This document shows, in pieces, positions 8,638 through 17,233 of a stretch of DNA of 64,000 bases. The DNA comes from Pseudomonas sp. TH43 (lineage in GTDB: Bacteria; Pseudomonadota; Gammaproteobacteria; Pseudomonadales; Pseudomonadaceae). Numbering within the stretch: position 1 is the first letter of the stretch; each line of letters begins with the position of its first letter. The notes under the pieces were generated by a model. The model was not told where the DNA came from and searched no databases. It saw only the letters and a program-made list of their open reading frames with translations. The stretch lies in contig NZ_JAEKFI010000004.1 in NCBI RefSeq assembly GCF_016650635.1, positions 868,001-932,000 on the forward strand, read 5' to 3'. Made by a program: the position numbers and the translations under genes.

Positions 8638-10731
8638 TTAAGTCCGCGACTCCTGCGGCAACTCGGTCGCCACCACAGCCGTCTCCTGCTGGCGCTTGGG
8701 CAGCAAAACCTGCTGTGGATAAGTCTGCGCGAAATGCACCGTCTCAGTGTTATCCACAAGCTTCTTCAGACGCTGGTTGAACGCGCGGCTCACCGCATAC
8801 TGCCCACCTGACACCGTGCGGAACTGCGCCGTCAGCACCACGCCGTTCAAATCCATCCTGTCCACGCCGAACACATCCAGCGGCCCTTGCAGGTTGTACT
8901 TGAGGAACGGGTCTTCGCGAATCGAGTCGCCGGTTTCGCGGATCAGTTCGATTGCCTTATCCACATCCGTGTCATAGGTGAACTGCACCGAGAAGAACGC
9001 ATAAGCGAATTGCCGTGATTGATTGGTCACCGCTTTGATCTGACCAAACGGCACCGAATGCACAAAGCCCTTGCCGTCACGCAGGCGCAACGTGCGAATG
9101 GTCAGCCCTTCCACCGTCCCGGCGTGCCCGGAATCGAGCACCACCCAATCGCCAATCGACAGGGTGTCTTCAATGATGATGAACAGCCCGGTGATCACGT
9201 CCTGCACCAGTTGCTGCGAGCCGAAACCGATGGCCAGGCCGACCACCCCGGCGCCTGCCAGCAACGGCGCGACGTTGATCCCCAGATTGGCCATGGTCGT
9301 GATCGCGCAGATCACCACGAGGATGATTTTGATCGCGTTACGCAACAGCGGCAGGATGGTCTTCACCCGCGTGCTGGGCTGACGCGCCGCGCGCTTGCTG
9401 ACCGGTGGTTTCAGTGCTTCCTGAATCGCCGTGTCGAGCACCACCCAGAGCAGCCAGGTCACCAGGAAGATCAGCCCAATGCGGCTCAAGGCATCGCTGA
9501 TCGCCCGCCCGACCGTACTGCTCTGAGCGAAGTCGAGCAGCGACAGGCCCCAGATCCGCCCGAGAATATCGATGAAGGCAATCGCAATGATGATCCGCAG
9601 CAGCGCGTGCAACAGGCTGAGAAAGCGTTCCTTGTAAGCGCTGCTGCGCTGGATCGCTGCGGCTTTTCGCGATTTGAACAAGTGCTGGAGGATCGTGCTG
9701 AGGAACACCGTGCCGATCAACAACACCGTGGTGAACAACGCGCAACGCAGCGCTTTCTGATTGTCTTCGCCGATGCCGATCAAGCTGACCGCCGAGACCA
9801 GCACCATCAACACAATCGGCCAGTACCACAGCCCGGAAAAAATCCGCAGCGACTCCTGTAGCGATGGTTGCTTCAGCCGCTGGCTCAGCGGGCGGTTACG
9901 GATCAGATGAGCCACCGGACGACGCAGGCGAATCACCAGCAAACCAAAAATGATCGAAGCGATCAGTCCAGTAAATACTGCAATGCTGCTGGTGATATTG
10001 CCACCCAGTTGCCGGGCAATCTGCGGGCTGGTCAAGGCATCGCTGAGCGCGGCGAGGAAGCCGATCAGGAACAATGGTTTTGGGCAGTAATCACGGATGA
10101 TTTTCGCCGCCGGGCGTTTGTGGCCGACGTTGAACATCACCACCACGCACAGCAGCATCGAGGTTGAAAAAATACCGCTGCTGGTCGCGTAGGCCAGACA
10201 CAGCGCCAGCGCACGGCCAACCGAGCCCTGCAGGAAATGACTGACGTAAAGGGTCAGCGGCAGACAGATCAGCGCCGGCACGGTGTACGGCAACAGGTAG
10301 CCGAGCAAATCCTGACTGCGCTGCCGCGTACGCAACCAGCGGCCCTGGCGCAGGCGACTGGCCAACAGACTGCCGAGGACGGTCAATAACCCGAAACTGC
10401 CAAGCCATACGCCCGACAGCGTGAGGAAATCCCCTGCGACGCTCCAGCCCGAACGGTTTGACGGTTGGTTGACCAGTTTGTCGACTTCATCAGCCGCGCG
10501 GTCGGCACGCAGGCGCCAGGCATCGACCAGATGTTCGTTGAGATCGAGTTTGTCCTGGACGTCGTCAATGCTTGAACTGATCGCACCGAGCAGACCGCCT
10601 TGTACGATCGGCTCAGGCTTGGCCGTTTCTTCGGCAGCGGCCGGAACGGCTGGCAGCGCGGCAGCTTCGATTTCGTTGGCGCCGAGAAACAGCAGTGCTC
10701 CCAGCACAATGGCGATCCTGAACTTGAGCAA
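8638..10731 (-). CDS. MscS-family mechanosensitive channel, large (YbiO-like)
   Basis: A 697-residue channel. It has a signal-like N terminus (IVLGALLFLGANEIEAAA), a periplasmic segment, about ten hydrophobic helices, and the conserved MscS pore helix and beta domain. The pore helix, rich in Gly and Ala (APLLAGAGVVGLAIGFGSQ), begins near residue 483. SIGDWVVLDSGHAGTVEGL and RDGKGFVHSVPFGQI are the typical MscS beta-domain motifs. The extra N-terminal membrane part resembles E. coli YbiO (741 residues). Channels of this class open under hypo-osmotic stress and release solutes. The start codon is TTG, supported by GGAGG (complement of 10740-10744) about 8 bases upstream. No nearby ATG is as well placed. 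Confidence 0.9.
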   Translation of the reverse strand: MLKFRIAIVLGALLFLGANEIEAAALPAVPAAAEETAKPEPIVQGGLLGAISSSIDDVQDKLDLNEHLVDAWRLRADRAADEVDKLVNQPSNRSGWSVAGDFLTLSGVWLGSFGLLTVLGSLLASRLRQGRWLRTRQRSQDLLGYLLPYTVPALICLPLTLYVSHFLQGSVGRALALCLAYATSSGIFSTSMLLCVVVMFNVGHKRPAAKIIRDYCPKPLFLIGFLAALSDALTSPQIARQLGGNITSSIAVFTGLIASIIFGLLVIRLRRPVAHLIRNRPLSQRLKQPSLQESLRIFSGLWYWPIVLMVLVSAVSLIGIGEDNQKALRCALFTTVLLIGTVFLSTILQHLFKSRKAAAIQRSSAYKERFLSLLHALLRIIIAIAFIDILGRIWGLSLLDFAQSSTVGRAISDALSRIGLIFLVTWLLWVVLDTAIQEALKPPVSKRAARQPSTRVKTILPLLRNAIKIILVVICAITTMANLGINVAPLLAGAGVVGLAIGFGSQQLVQDVITGLFIIIEDTLSIGDWVVLDSGHAGTVEGLTIRTLRLRDGKGFVHSVPFGQIKAVTNQSRQFAYAFFSVQFTYDTDVDKAIELIRETGDSIREDPFLKYNLQGPLDVFGVDRMDLNGVVLTAQFRTVSGGQYAVSRAFNQRLKKLVDNTETVHFAQTYPQQVLLPKRQQETAVVATELPQESRT

Positions 10732-10826
10732 AACTGCGACCTCCGGTGACTGAACCTGTAAGGAACTGATCGAAATTTGTGCGGCAAGTTCAAGAGCCCT
10801 CCCCTAAGACCGAGTCTTGAGATCCT

Positions 10827-10920
10827 GTGTAGGAGCAAAGCTTGCTCGCGAAAGCGTCCTTCCATTCAACATTGATGTTGGCTGGTCCGCCGCGTTCGCG
10901 AGCAAGCTCTGCTCCTACAC
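10827..10920. repeat. REP-type inverted pair (GTAGGAGCAAAGCTTGCTCGCGAA family), in the 301-bp gap before the DUF72 gene
   Basis: gtgtaggagcaaagcttgct... (10827-10852) is inverted at 10895-10920 with one arm difference (ctctgctcc against gagcaaag). The 42-bp spacer is not repetitive. The whole gap 10732-11032 holds this pair, the start region of the mscS-like gene and a short hairpin (ctaagac-cga-gtctt at 10804-10818). I see nothing else in it. Confidence 0.85.
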
Positions 10921-11032
10921 GAGCCCGGTTGCACTCGTTGATGACCGTCGGTAATGCCGTCGAAACTTTCCCGAGCCAGTCGCAGTCAGCAAAAGACAGC
11001 GGCAAGACGAGGACTTTCGACGGGAGGGCGAC

Positions 11033-11959
11033 ATGGCAACGATTCACATCGGTATTTCCGGCTGGCGCTACGCCCCGTGGCGTGGGGACTTCTACCCCAA
11101 GGGACTGGCGCAAAAACGCGAATTGCAGTTCGCTTCGCGGGCGGTCAACAGCATCGAAATCAATGGATCGTTCTACGCCCTGCAACGGCCCGAACGCTAT
11201 GCGCAGTGGTACGCCGAAACGCCCGATGACTTCGTCTTCAGCGTCAAGGCGCCGCGGTTCATTACCCACATCCGGCGCCTGCGCGAAATCGAAAAACCGC
11301 TGGCGAATTTCTTCGCTTCCGGGATTCTGGAACTCAAGGAAAAACTCGGGCCGATCCTCTGGCAATTTCCGCCGAACTTCAAATTCGAGCCCGAGCGTTT
11401 CGAGCATTTCCTCGCCTTGCTACCCCACGATACCGAAGCCGCCGCCACCCTCGCCCGTCAGCATGATGACCACTTGCACGGTCACGCGAGCATGAAAGCC
11501 TGGCGCAAAAAGCCCTTGCGCCATGCCGTGGAAATCCGAAATGACAGCTTCCTTGATACGGAATTCGTGCGTTTATTGAAGCGCTACAACACTGCATTGG
11601 TGATCGCCGACACTGCCGATAAGTGGCCGTACCGCGAAGACCTCACCAGCGACTTCGTTTACTTGCGCCTGCACGGTGCCGAAGAACTCTACGCCAGCGG
11701 CTACACCGCGCCCGCCCTCAAGCGCTGGGCCGAACGCATCGATGTCTGGCATCACGGTGATCAACCGCACGACGCGCACCTGATCGCTCCACGGCTGAAA
11801 CCGCGCGCACGCAAATCCCGCGAAGTATTTTGCTATTTCGACAACGACATCAAAGTCCGTGCACCGTACGACGCGCGCGATCTGCTGCATCGCTTCGAAC
11901 TGGATAAAGACCTTGCCACCGCCCCCGGTCAACCCGCTGCGCAAGGAGTGCTGGCATGA
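11033..11959 (+). CDS. DUF72 domain protein (YecE-like)
   Basis: A 308-residue DUF72 protein. The N-terminal GISGWRYAPWRGDFYP, then SIEINGSFYALQRPERYAQW and FSVKAPRFITHIRRL, are the family signatures, and the fold is a TIM barrel. RNDSF and YLRLHG follow in the expected order. The biochemical role of DUF72 is not established, though its barrel resembles nucleases and isomerases. The ATG is preceded by GGGAGGGC. The last codons overlap the next gene by ATGA, placing it first in a four-gene translationally coupled set with ClsB. That link to phospholipid synthesis is by context only. Confidence 0.9.
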   Translation: MATIHIGISGWRYAPWRGDFYPKGLAQKRELQFASRAVNSIEINGSFYALQRPERYAQWYAETPDDFVFSVKAPRFITHIRRLREIEKPLANFFASGILELKEKLGPILWQFPPNFKFEPERFEHFLALLPHDTEAAATLARQHDDHLHGHASMKAWRKKPLRHAVEIRNDSFLDTEFVRLLKRYNTALVIADTADKWPYREDLTSDFVYLRLHGAEELYASGYTAPALKRWAERIDVWHHGDQPHDAHLIAPRLKPRARKSREVFCYFDNDIKVRAPYDARDLLHRFELDKDLATAPGQPAAQGVLA

Positions 11960-12753
11960 GCATTCCAGAACCGGTCGGCTTCACCGATGAAGGCTCGGTG
12001 GTCGCACCGTCGGTGCGCACCTTCACGGTGCTGACGGTCAACACCCATAAGGGATTCACCGCGCTCAACCGGCGCTTCATCCTGCCGGAACTGCGCGAGG
12101 CAGTGCGTAGCGTGGCTGCCGATGTGGTCTTCCTGCAGGAAGTCCACGGTACCCACGAACATCATCCCAAGCGCTATAGCAATTGGCCGACGATGCCGCA
12201 GTACGAATTTCTTGCCGACAGCCTCTGGCCGCAGTTCGCCTATGGGCGCAACGCGGTGTACCCGGAGGGCGATCACGGCAATGCGCTGCTGTCGAAATTC
12301 CAGATCATCCGCCACGACAACCTCGACGTGTCGATCAGCGGCCATGAGAACCGCGGCCTGTTGCATTGCGTGTTGCGCCTGCCCGGCGACGGCACCGAAG
12401 TGCATGCGATCTGCGTGCATCTGGGCCTGCGCGAAAGCCATCGCAACGCGCAGTTGAAGTTGCTCGGCGAGCGCATCGCCGAATTGCCGGACGACGCGCC
12501 GGTGATCGTCGCCGGTGACTTCAACGACTGGCGCCAGCGCGCCGATGCGCTGCTCAAACCGTGTGGTCTGCGTGAGGTATTCGCCGAGCACCATGGCAAA
12601 CCGGCGCGCAGTTTTCCGGCGCGGCTGCCAACGCTGCGCCTGGACCGCATCTACGTGCGCAACCTTAAGGCCAGCCAGCCGAAAGTTCTGGCGAACCGGC
12701 CCTGGTCGCACCTTTCCGACCACGCACCGTTATCGGTGGAGATCGAACTATGA
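11956..12753 (+). CDS. Endonuclease/exonuclease/phosphatase family protein (YbhP-like)
   Basis: A 265-residue metal-dependent hydrolase of the EEP fold. The motifs appear in order: NTHKGF, FLQEVHG (metal-binding Glu), ICVHLGLRESHR, AGDFNDWRQRAD (Asp/Asn of the active site) and the C-terminal SDHAPLSVEI (catalytic His). The family includes nucleases and phospholipid or inositide phosphatases. The E. coli equivalent YbhP also sits directly before clsB and ybhN, so a lipid-related substrate is plausible but unproven. It overlaps both neighbours by four bases (ATGA). Confidence 0.9.
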   Translation: MSIPEPVGFTDEGSVVAPSVRTFTVLTVNTHKGFTALNRRFILPELREAVRSVAADVVFLQEVHGTHEHHPKRYSNWPTMPQYEFLADSLWPQFAYGRNAVYPEGDHGNALLSKFQIIRHDNLDVSISGHENRGLLHCVLRLPGDGTEVHAICVHLGLRESHRNAQLKLLGERIAELPDDAPVIVAGDFNDWRQRADALLKPCGLREVFAEHHGKPARSFPARLPTLRLDRIYVRNLKASQPKVLANRPWSHLSDHAPLSVEIEL

Positions 12754-14024
12754 ACAGCGCGCCGCTGGAGAAATCCGCCGTGGAACCGATAGCCATTACC
12801 CCGCCTGTCCGCGAGCCCGGTCATGTCGATGTCGAGTACCGCTGGCAGGGCAACAACCATGTGCAACTGCTGGAAAACGGCGAGGAGTATTTTCCCCGCG
12901 TATTCGAAGCGATGCGTGCGGCGAAAAGCGAAATCCTCCTGGAGACCTTCATCGTTTTCGAAGACAAGGTCGGCGCCGAACTGCAGGAGATTCTTATTGA
13001 TGCTGCCAAGCGCGGTGTCCGCACCACCGTCAGCCTCGACGGCTTCGGCTGCGGCGAGCTGAGCACTGGCTATCTCGCCGCGCTGAGCGAGGCCGGTGTG
13101 CATTTGCAGATCTTCGATCCGGCACCGAAACGCTTGGGCATCCGCACCAACTGGTTTCGCCGGTTGCATCGTAAAATCGTCGTGGTCGATGGCTTGATTG
13201 CGTTCATTGGCGGTATCAATTTCTCCGGTGATCACCTGGCGGATTTCGGCCCGGAGGCGAAGCAGGATTATTCGGTGGAAATTCAGGGCCCGGCAGTCGC
13301 CGACATTCATCATTTCGCCCTGCTGCAAAGTGGTCGGCCGGGCCGTGCGCGGTTCTGGTGGCAACGTCGGCGCCAGCGGCGCGCGGAGATGGCTTTTGAA
13401 GACCACGACGGCCAGGTGCGCCTGGTCTTCCGCGACAACGATCAGCACCCTACCGATATCGAAGACGTCTATTTGCAGGTGCTGCGTAGCGCCAAACGTC
13501 GGGTGGTGATCGCCAACGCCTATTTCTTCCCCGGTTATCGTTTGTTGCGTGAAATCCGCAACGCGGCGCGCCGCGGTGTCGACGTAAGACTGATTCTGCA
13601 GGGTCAACCGGACATGCTGGTGGCCAAACTCGCGGCGCGCATGACCTACGACTACCTGCTCAAGGCCGGCGTGCAAATCCACGAATACTGTCAGCGCCCG
13701 TTGCACGGCAAAGTCGCGCTGGTGGACGAAGAATGGAGCACCGTCGGTTCAAGCAATCTCGACCCGTTGAGCCTGTCGCTGAACCTGGAGGCCAACGTGC
13801 TGATCCGCGATCGCGCCTTCAATCAGCAGTTGTTCGAGCGCCTCGAAGACCTCAGCCAAAACCACTGCAAAGCCATGGACGCCAGTCAATCACCGCGCGG
13901 GCGCATCTGGCACATGACCGTGGGCTTTCTGGTGTTCCACTTTCTGCGGCATTTCCCGGCAATGGCCGGTTGGCTGCCGGCGCACAAACCGCGGCTCAAG
14001 CCTTTTCGAGGTCATCGCTCATGA
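12750..14024 (+). CDS. clsB: Cardiolipin synthase ClsB (phospholipase D family)
   Basis: A 424-residue PLD-family enzyme with two HxKxxxxD motifs: His140-Lys142-Asp147 (HRKIVVVDG) and His319-Lys321-Asp326 (HGKVALVDE). It lacks the N-terminal pair of membrane helices of ClsA, which fits ClsB (E. coli 413 residues). A hydrophobic stretch near the C terminus (TVGFLVFHFLRHFP) may anchor it. ClsB condenses phosphatidylglycerol molecules into cardiolipin and can also make phosphatidylglycerol from phosphatidylethanolamine. The gene order EEP-clsB-ybhN is the same as in E. coli. Start and stop overlap both neighbours by ATGA. Confidence 0.93.
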   Translation: MNSAPLEKSAVEPIAITPPVREPGHVDVEYRWQGNNHVQLLENGEEYFPRVFEAMRAAKSEILLETFIVFEDKVGAELQEILIDAAKRGVRTTVSLDGFGCGELSTGYLAALSEAGVHLQIFDPAPKRLGIRTNWFRRLHRKIVVVDGLIAFIGGINFSGDHLADFGPEAKQDYSVEIQGPAVADIHHFALLQSGRPGRARFWWQRRRQRRAEMAFEDHDGQVRLVFRDNDQHPTDIEDVYLQVLRSAKRRVVIANAYFFPGYRLLREIRNAARRGVDVRLILQGQPDMLVAKLAARMTYDYLLKAGVQIHEYCQRPLHGKVALVDEEWSTVGSSNLDPLSLSLNLEANVLIRDRAFNQQLFERLEDLSQNHCKAMDASQSPRGRIWHMTVGFLVFHFLRHFPAMAGWLPAHKPRLKPFRGHRS

Positions 14025-15010
14025 GCCATTCCGAAGCGCAAACGAGCCGTCATTCGGCGCCCGCAACACACTCGAAATGGAGCCGCTGGAAACGCCCGCT
14101 GACCGTGCTGTTTTTCCTCGCGCTGATCGTTTTGCTGACGATGTTTGCCAGGCGTATCGAATGGGCGGAAGTGCTGCAAACCCTTGCCGATTTCAAGGTG
14201 CGCACGCTGATCATCGCCGCCAGCCTGACCTTGCTGAGCTTTCTCGTGTACGCCAGTTTCGACCTGATCGGCCGTACCTATATTCGTCAGGATCTGACGT
14301 GGAAACAGATCTTGCCGGTGGGCATCATCAGCTATGCATTCAACCTGAATCTGAGTGCCTGGGTCGGCGGCATCGCCATGCGTTATCGACTGTATTCACG
14401 GCTCGGCGTGAGCAAAGGCAACATCGCCAAAATCCTTGGGTTGAGCCTGGCAACCAACTGGTTCGGCTACATGACCATTGCCGGAGTGGTGTTCAGCAGC
14501 GGACTGGTGAGCATGCCGCCGGGCTGGAAGATCAGCACCACGGCGTTACAAGGTATTGGTGTGCTGTTGCTGCTGATCAGCGCCGGATATCTGGCGGCGT
14601 GCCAGTTCTCCAGGCGCCGTGAATGGTCGATCCGTGGCGTGGAAATCAACTTGCCGTCGCTGCGCATGGCGGTGTTACAGCTGTTGCTGGGCGCATTGAA
14701 CTGGTCGCTGATGGCGGCGGTGATATTCACGTTGTTGCCGAGCAAACTCGACTATCCGCTGGTGCTAGGAGTGTTGTTGATCAGTGCGATTGCCGGGGTC
14801 ATCACGCACATTCCGGCAGGGCTTGGTGTGCTCGAAGCCGTGTTCGTCGCGCTGCTGCAACATGAGGCATCGCGAGGCAGTCTGGTGGCCGGGTTGCTGG
14901 CGTATCGAGCGATTTATTTCCTGCTGCCGTTGTTGATTACGTTGGTGATGTATCTGGTGGTGGAGGCGAAGGCCAAGTCGTTGCGGATCGAGAAGAAACC
15001 GGGGCATTAA
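14021..15010 (+). CDS. YbhN/UPF0104-type integral membrane protein (LPG synthase-like transmembrane domain)
   Basis: A 329-residue inner-membrane protein, started at the ATG overlapping the clsB stop (MSHSEAQTSRHSAP). Earlier in-frame codons lie inside clsB. It has a short basic cytoplasmic N terminus (SKWSRWKRP) and about eight transmembrane helices. NLSAWVGGIAMRYRLYSRLG and GVITHIPAGLGVLEAVFVALL are typical of the membrane domain shared with the MprF/lysyl-phosphatidylglycerol synthase superfamily. No aminoacyl-transferase domain is present. Linkage to ClsB suggests handling or flipping of anionic phospholipids. That is inference, as YbhN has no settled function. Confidence 0.88.
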   Translation: MSHSEAQTSRHSAPATHSKWSRWKRPLTVLFFLALIVLLTMFARRIEWAEVLQTLADFKVRTLIIAASLTLLSFLVYASFDLIGRTYIRQDLTWKQILPVGIISYAFNLNLSAWVGGIAMRYRLYSRLGVSKGNIAKILGLSLATNWFGYMTIAGVVFSSGLVSMPPGWKISTTALQGIGVLLLLISAGYLAACQFSRRREWSIRGVEINLPSLRMAVLQLLLGALNWSLMAAVIFTLLPSKLDYPLVLGVLLISAIAGVITHIPAGLGVLEAVFVALLQHEASRGSLVAGLLAYRAIYFLLPLLITLVMYLVVEAKAKSLRIEKKPGH

Positions 15011-15098
15011 GATCAAGAGATCGCAGCCTGCGGCAGCTCCTACAGTTGGAATGCATGCTCTCTGTAGGAGCTGCCGCAGGCTGCGATCTTTTGATCTT
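15009..15098. repeat. REP-type inverted pair (GATCGCAGCCTGCGGCAGCTCC family)
   Basis: gatcgcagcctgcggcagct... (15019-15045) is inverted at 15062-15088. The flanking aagatcaa and ttgatctt extend the dyad to 15009-15098. It starts immediately at the ybhN-like stop codon and ends at the hydrolase stop codon, so it fills the convergent gap completely. Confidence 0.9.
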
Positions 15099-15853
15099 CA
15101 AGACTGAATAATGCTCAACCGCTCACCCACAACCATCTCGGTAATCCAGTCCACCAGAATCGACGTATAGGCCTGCTGCGAAACCGGTTCACTCAACGCG
15201 TGATCGGCGCCGTCGATAATCCGGTGCGTCAGCGAATGCGTCTGCTGGCACGCAGCGCGGTAACTCATGATCGCCGCGTGGGGCACGTAGTCATCGGTTT
15301 CCGATTCGACCAGCAAAACATCCCCGGTGAATTGCGTACACGCATGCAGCGCGCGATTGCTGTCGGCGCGCACCAGCGTGCTTCGGTAATCACGCAAGTC
15401 CGCCTTGTCCAGATCTCGTTTGGGCGTGTGCCATTGTTCGTCGCGATACAGCGCCGGCACCCGCAGCGCCAGCCAGCGTACCGGACGTAAAGAGGTGAGG
15501 ATCGAAGCCAGATATCCGCCGTAACTGGTACCGACTACGGCAATCGCCGAGGTGTCCAGCGCCGGATGCGAGAGCAGGCGATCGTAGGCCGCTAGCAGAT
15601 CGCGCAGATTGTCCTCGCGGGTCACCCGGGTCAAGGGAATGCCTGTGCCGCCAGTGTGCCCGCGCAAGTCGAAGGTCAGACACACGCACCCGAGACCGGC
15701 AATGCCTTTGGCCCGTTCAAGATCACGCTCTTGACTGCCGCCCCAACCGTGGACGAACAGCACCCCCGGCACTTTCGATTTGGGACTGAGAAATGTCCCG
15801 CTCATCTGCTCATCATCAATGTCGATTTGAATGCTTTCGCTTCTAGCCGTCAT
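15098..15853 (-). CDS. Alpha/beta hydrolase (serine hydrolase, dienelactone/prolyl-oligopeptidase-like)
   Basis: A 251-residue single-domain alpha/beta hydrolase. VLFVHGWGGSQERD gives the oxyanion-hole region, GTSYGG the nucleophile elbow with Ser110, SETDDYVPH the acid (Asp187/188) and DGADHALS the catalytic His218. The absence of a signal peptide suggests a cytoplasmic enzyme. The substrate (an ester or small amide) cannot be predicted. Its start lies inside the end of the DUF3182 gene (11-nt overlap), so the two are co-translated. Confidence 0.88.
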   Translation of the reverse strand: MTARSESIQIDIDDEQMSGTFLSPKSKVPGVLFVHGWGGSQERDLERAKGIAGLGCVCLTFDLRGHTGGTGIPLTRVTREDNLRDLLAAYDRLLSHPALDTSAIAVVGTSYGGYLASILTSLRPVRWLALRVPALYRDEQWHTPKRDLDKADLRDYRSTLVRADSNRALHACTQFTGDVLLVESETDDYVPHAAIMSYRAACQQTHSLTHRIIDGADHALSEPVSQQAYTSILVDWITEMVVGERLSIIQS

Positions 15854-16952
15854 AGGATTTGACCGTTACGTATTTGAGAAGAAATTCGCTGTTCTCGGCC
15901 GGGCCGCGGTACACCTCGATGGCATCCGCCGGCAGTGGCTGATCGATATAGGTTTCCACCGAAGACACGCGTATCGCGCGCATCGTCGGGTCGTTGACGA
16001 AACTTTGCAGCGCTGCCACTTCGGCGCTGCTGGCGCCGCCCATGCGCCAAGATTGTTCGAGCACACCGCTGCGGGATTTGCCATTGCTGTCCAGGCCCTG
16101 GGCGATGTCGTAGTTGCGCCGTGAGGCGTAGAAACGTGGATAGGCTTCGTCCGCCGCACTGTCAAAAACCTGTGCCTGTTCGATGGCCAGGCGCACATCG
16201 TCAGGCAGTTCCAGCGCCAGCAAATCCTCGTAACCGCCCTGCACCACCAGCAGATTCGAGCCGCCGTAAACCTCTTCGCCGTGGGCATCCTTCGTCAAGT
16301 ATTGCTCACCGCAGTAAGTCAGCACTTTATCGCCGATAAATGACTGGCCAACGCTGTGAGTGACGACGTCGCTCAAGTCCTGCTCAAGCACCACGCCTTC
16401 GCTGAATTGTCTGGCGATGTCGGGACGGGCGAGAATTTCGTCGAAGGCATCAAGGCTCTTGATCACTTCCTGGCCGCGACCGGCGCAGGCATGCACCGGC
16501 TTCAAACGGATCGGGCCGCTGTACAGCAAATGCTCGGCAGCGGGCCGCGCATCGTCCAGCGAAAATACGCTGAGCCCGTCGAGCACCACGTTGCGCACCC
16601 GTTCAGAAAACACTGGCGACCACCCCTGCGGCGCGTGGGCCAGATGACTGCGTAAACCGTGGCTGATGGCTTTGGTGCAGATGAAGTCGTGCTCGACAAA
16701 ACCGCCCCACAAATCATCCGGGCCTTTGATGCCGAGCTGATGGGCCTGGGCAGCGCCGACGAGGGTCTGTGTCGGCAATAGATAGAGGTCGCGACCGCGA
16801 TGTTTCTCAGGATCGTAACTGCCGCCGAACTTGAACCCGAGGATCTGCGCCAGCCAACGGGCCAGCGCTTTGTTGGTCTGGACTTCATGCTGCGGTGCGT
16901 CGGCGCGCACCGAGTGGGCGACGACAGTTTTCTTGCGGGTGAGCGGGGTCAT
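15843..16952 (-). CDS. DUF3182 family protein
   Basis: About 369 residues, started at MTPLTRKKTVV because this ATG has a purine-rich GAAGGGGG just upstream. An ATG five codons earlier has none. The sequence includes LLPTQTLVG, RIKPVHACAGRGQEVIKS-like blocks, EVYGGSNLLVVQGGYEDLL and YPRFYASRRNYDIAQG, which I associate with DUF3182. The order of basic and acidic motifs is reminiscent of an ATP-grasp fold (IRLKPVHACAGRGQ as a nucleotide loop, EGVVLEQDL as a hinge). That is a guess. It shares an operon with the alpha/beta hydrolase. The function is unknown. Confidence 0.78.
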   Translation of the reverse strand: MTPLTRKKTVVAHSVRADAPQHEVQTNKALARWLAQILGFKFGGSYDPEKHRGRDLYLLPTQTLVGAAQAHQLGIKGPDDLWGGFVEHDFICTKAISHGLRSHLAHAPQGWSPVFSERVRNVVLDGLSVFSLDDARPAAEHLLYSGPIRLKPVHACAGRGQEVIKSLDAFDEILARPDIARQFSEGVVLEQDLSDVVTHSVGQSFIGDKVLTYCGEQYLTKDAHGEEVYGGSNLLVVQGGYEDLLALELPDDVRLAIEQAQVFDSAADEAYPRFYASRRNYDIAQGLDSNGKSRSGVLEQSWRMGGASSAEVAALQSFVNDPTMRAIRVSSVETYIDQPLPADAIEVYRGPAENSEFLLKYVTVKSYDG

Positions 16953-17144
16953 GCGTCCCCCTTCCATCGGTTCGATGACTGTAGCGGTGAAGGGTGCAGA
17001 GATCAGGCCAACGGCCGTTCCATGAAAACGCCAGGCTAATCAGAAACTTGCCGGCATCGTGCTGGCATCACGCCTGTTTCAATCTGCACGACCGCCGACA
17101 AAACCCCGGCAAATTGCACGATCCGAAACTTCACACGGCCCTTT

Positions 17145-17233
17145 TAGGAGCAGCGCTTGCTCGCGAAGGCGTAAAGTCAGTCGATACATTAGCCAATTGA
17201 ATCACCGGCTTCGCGACCAACTCTGCTCCTACA
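17145..17233. repeat. Degenerate REP-type inverted pair (GTAGGAGCA...GCTCGCGAA family)
   Basis: taggagcagcgcttgctcgc... (17145-17170) is imperfectly inverted at 17208-17233. It is related to the pair at 10827-10920 but more decayed. The right arm abuts the stop codon of the regulator gene. It lies in the 281-bp gap between that gene and the DUF3182 start. The rest of the gap shows no other feature. Confidence 0.7.
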
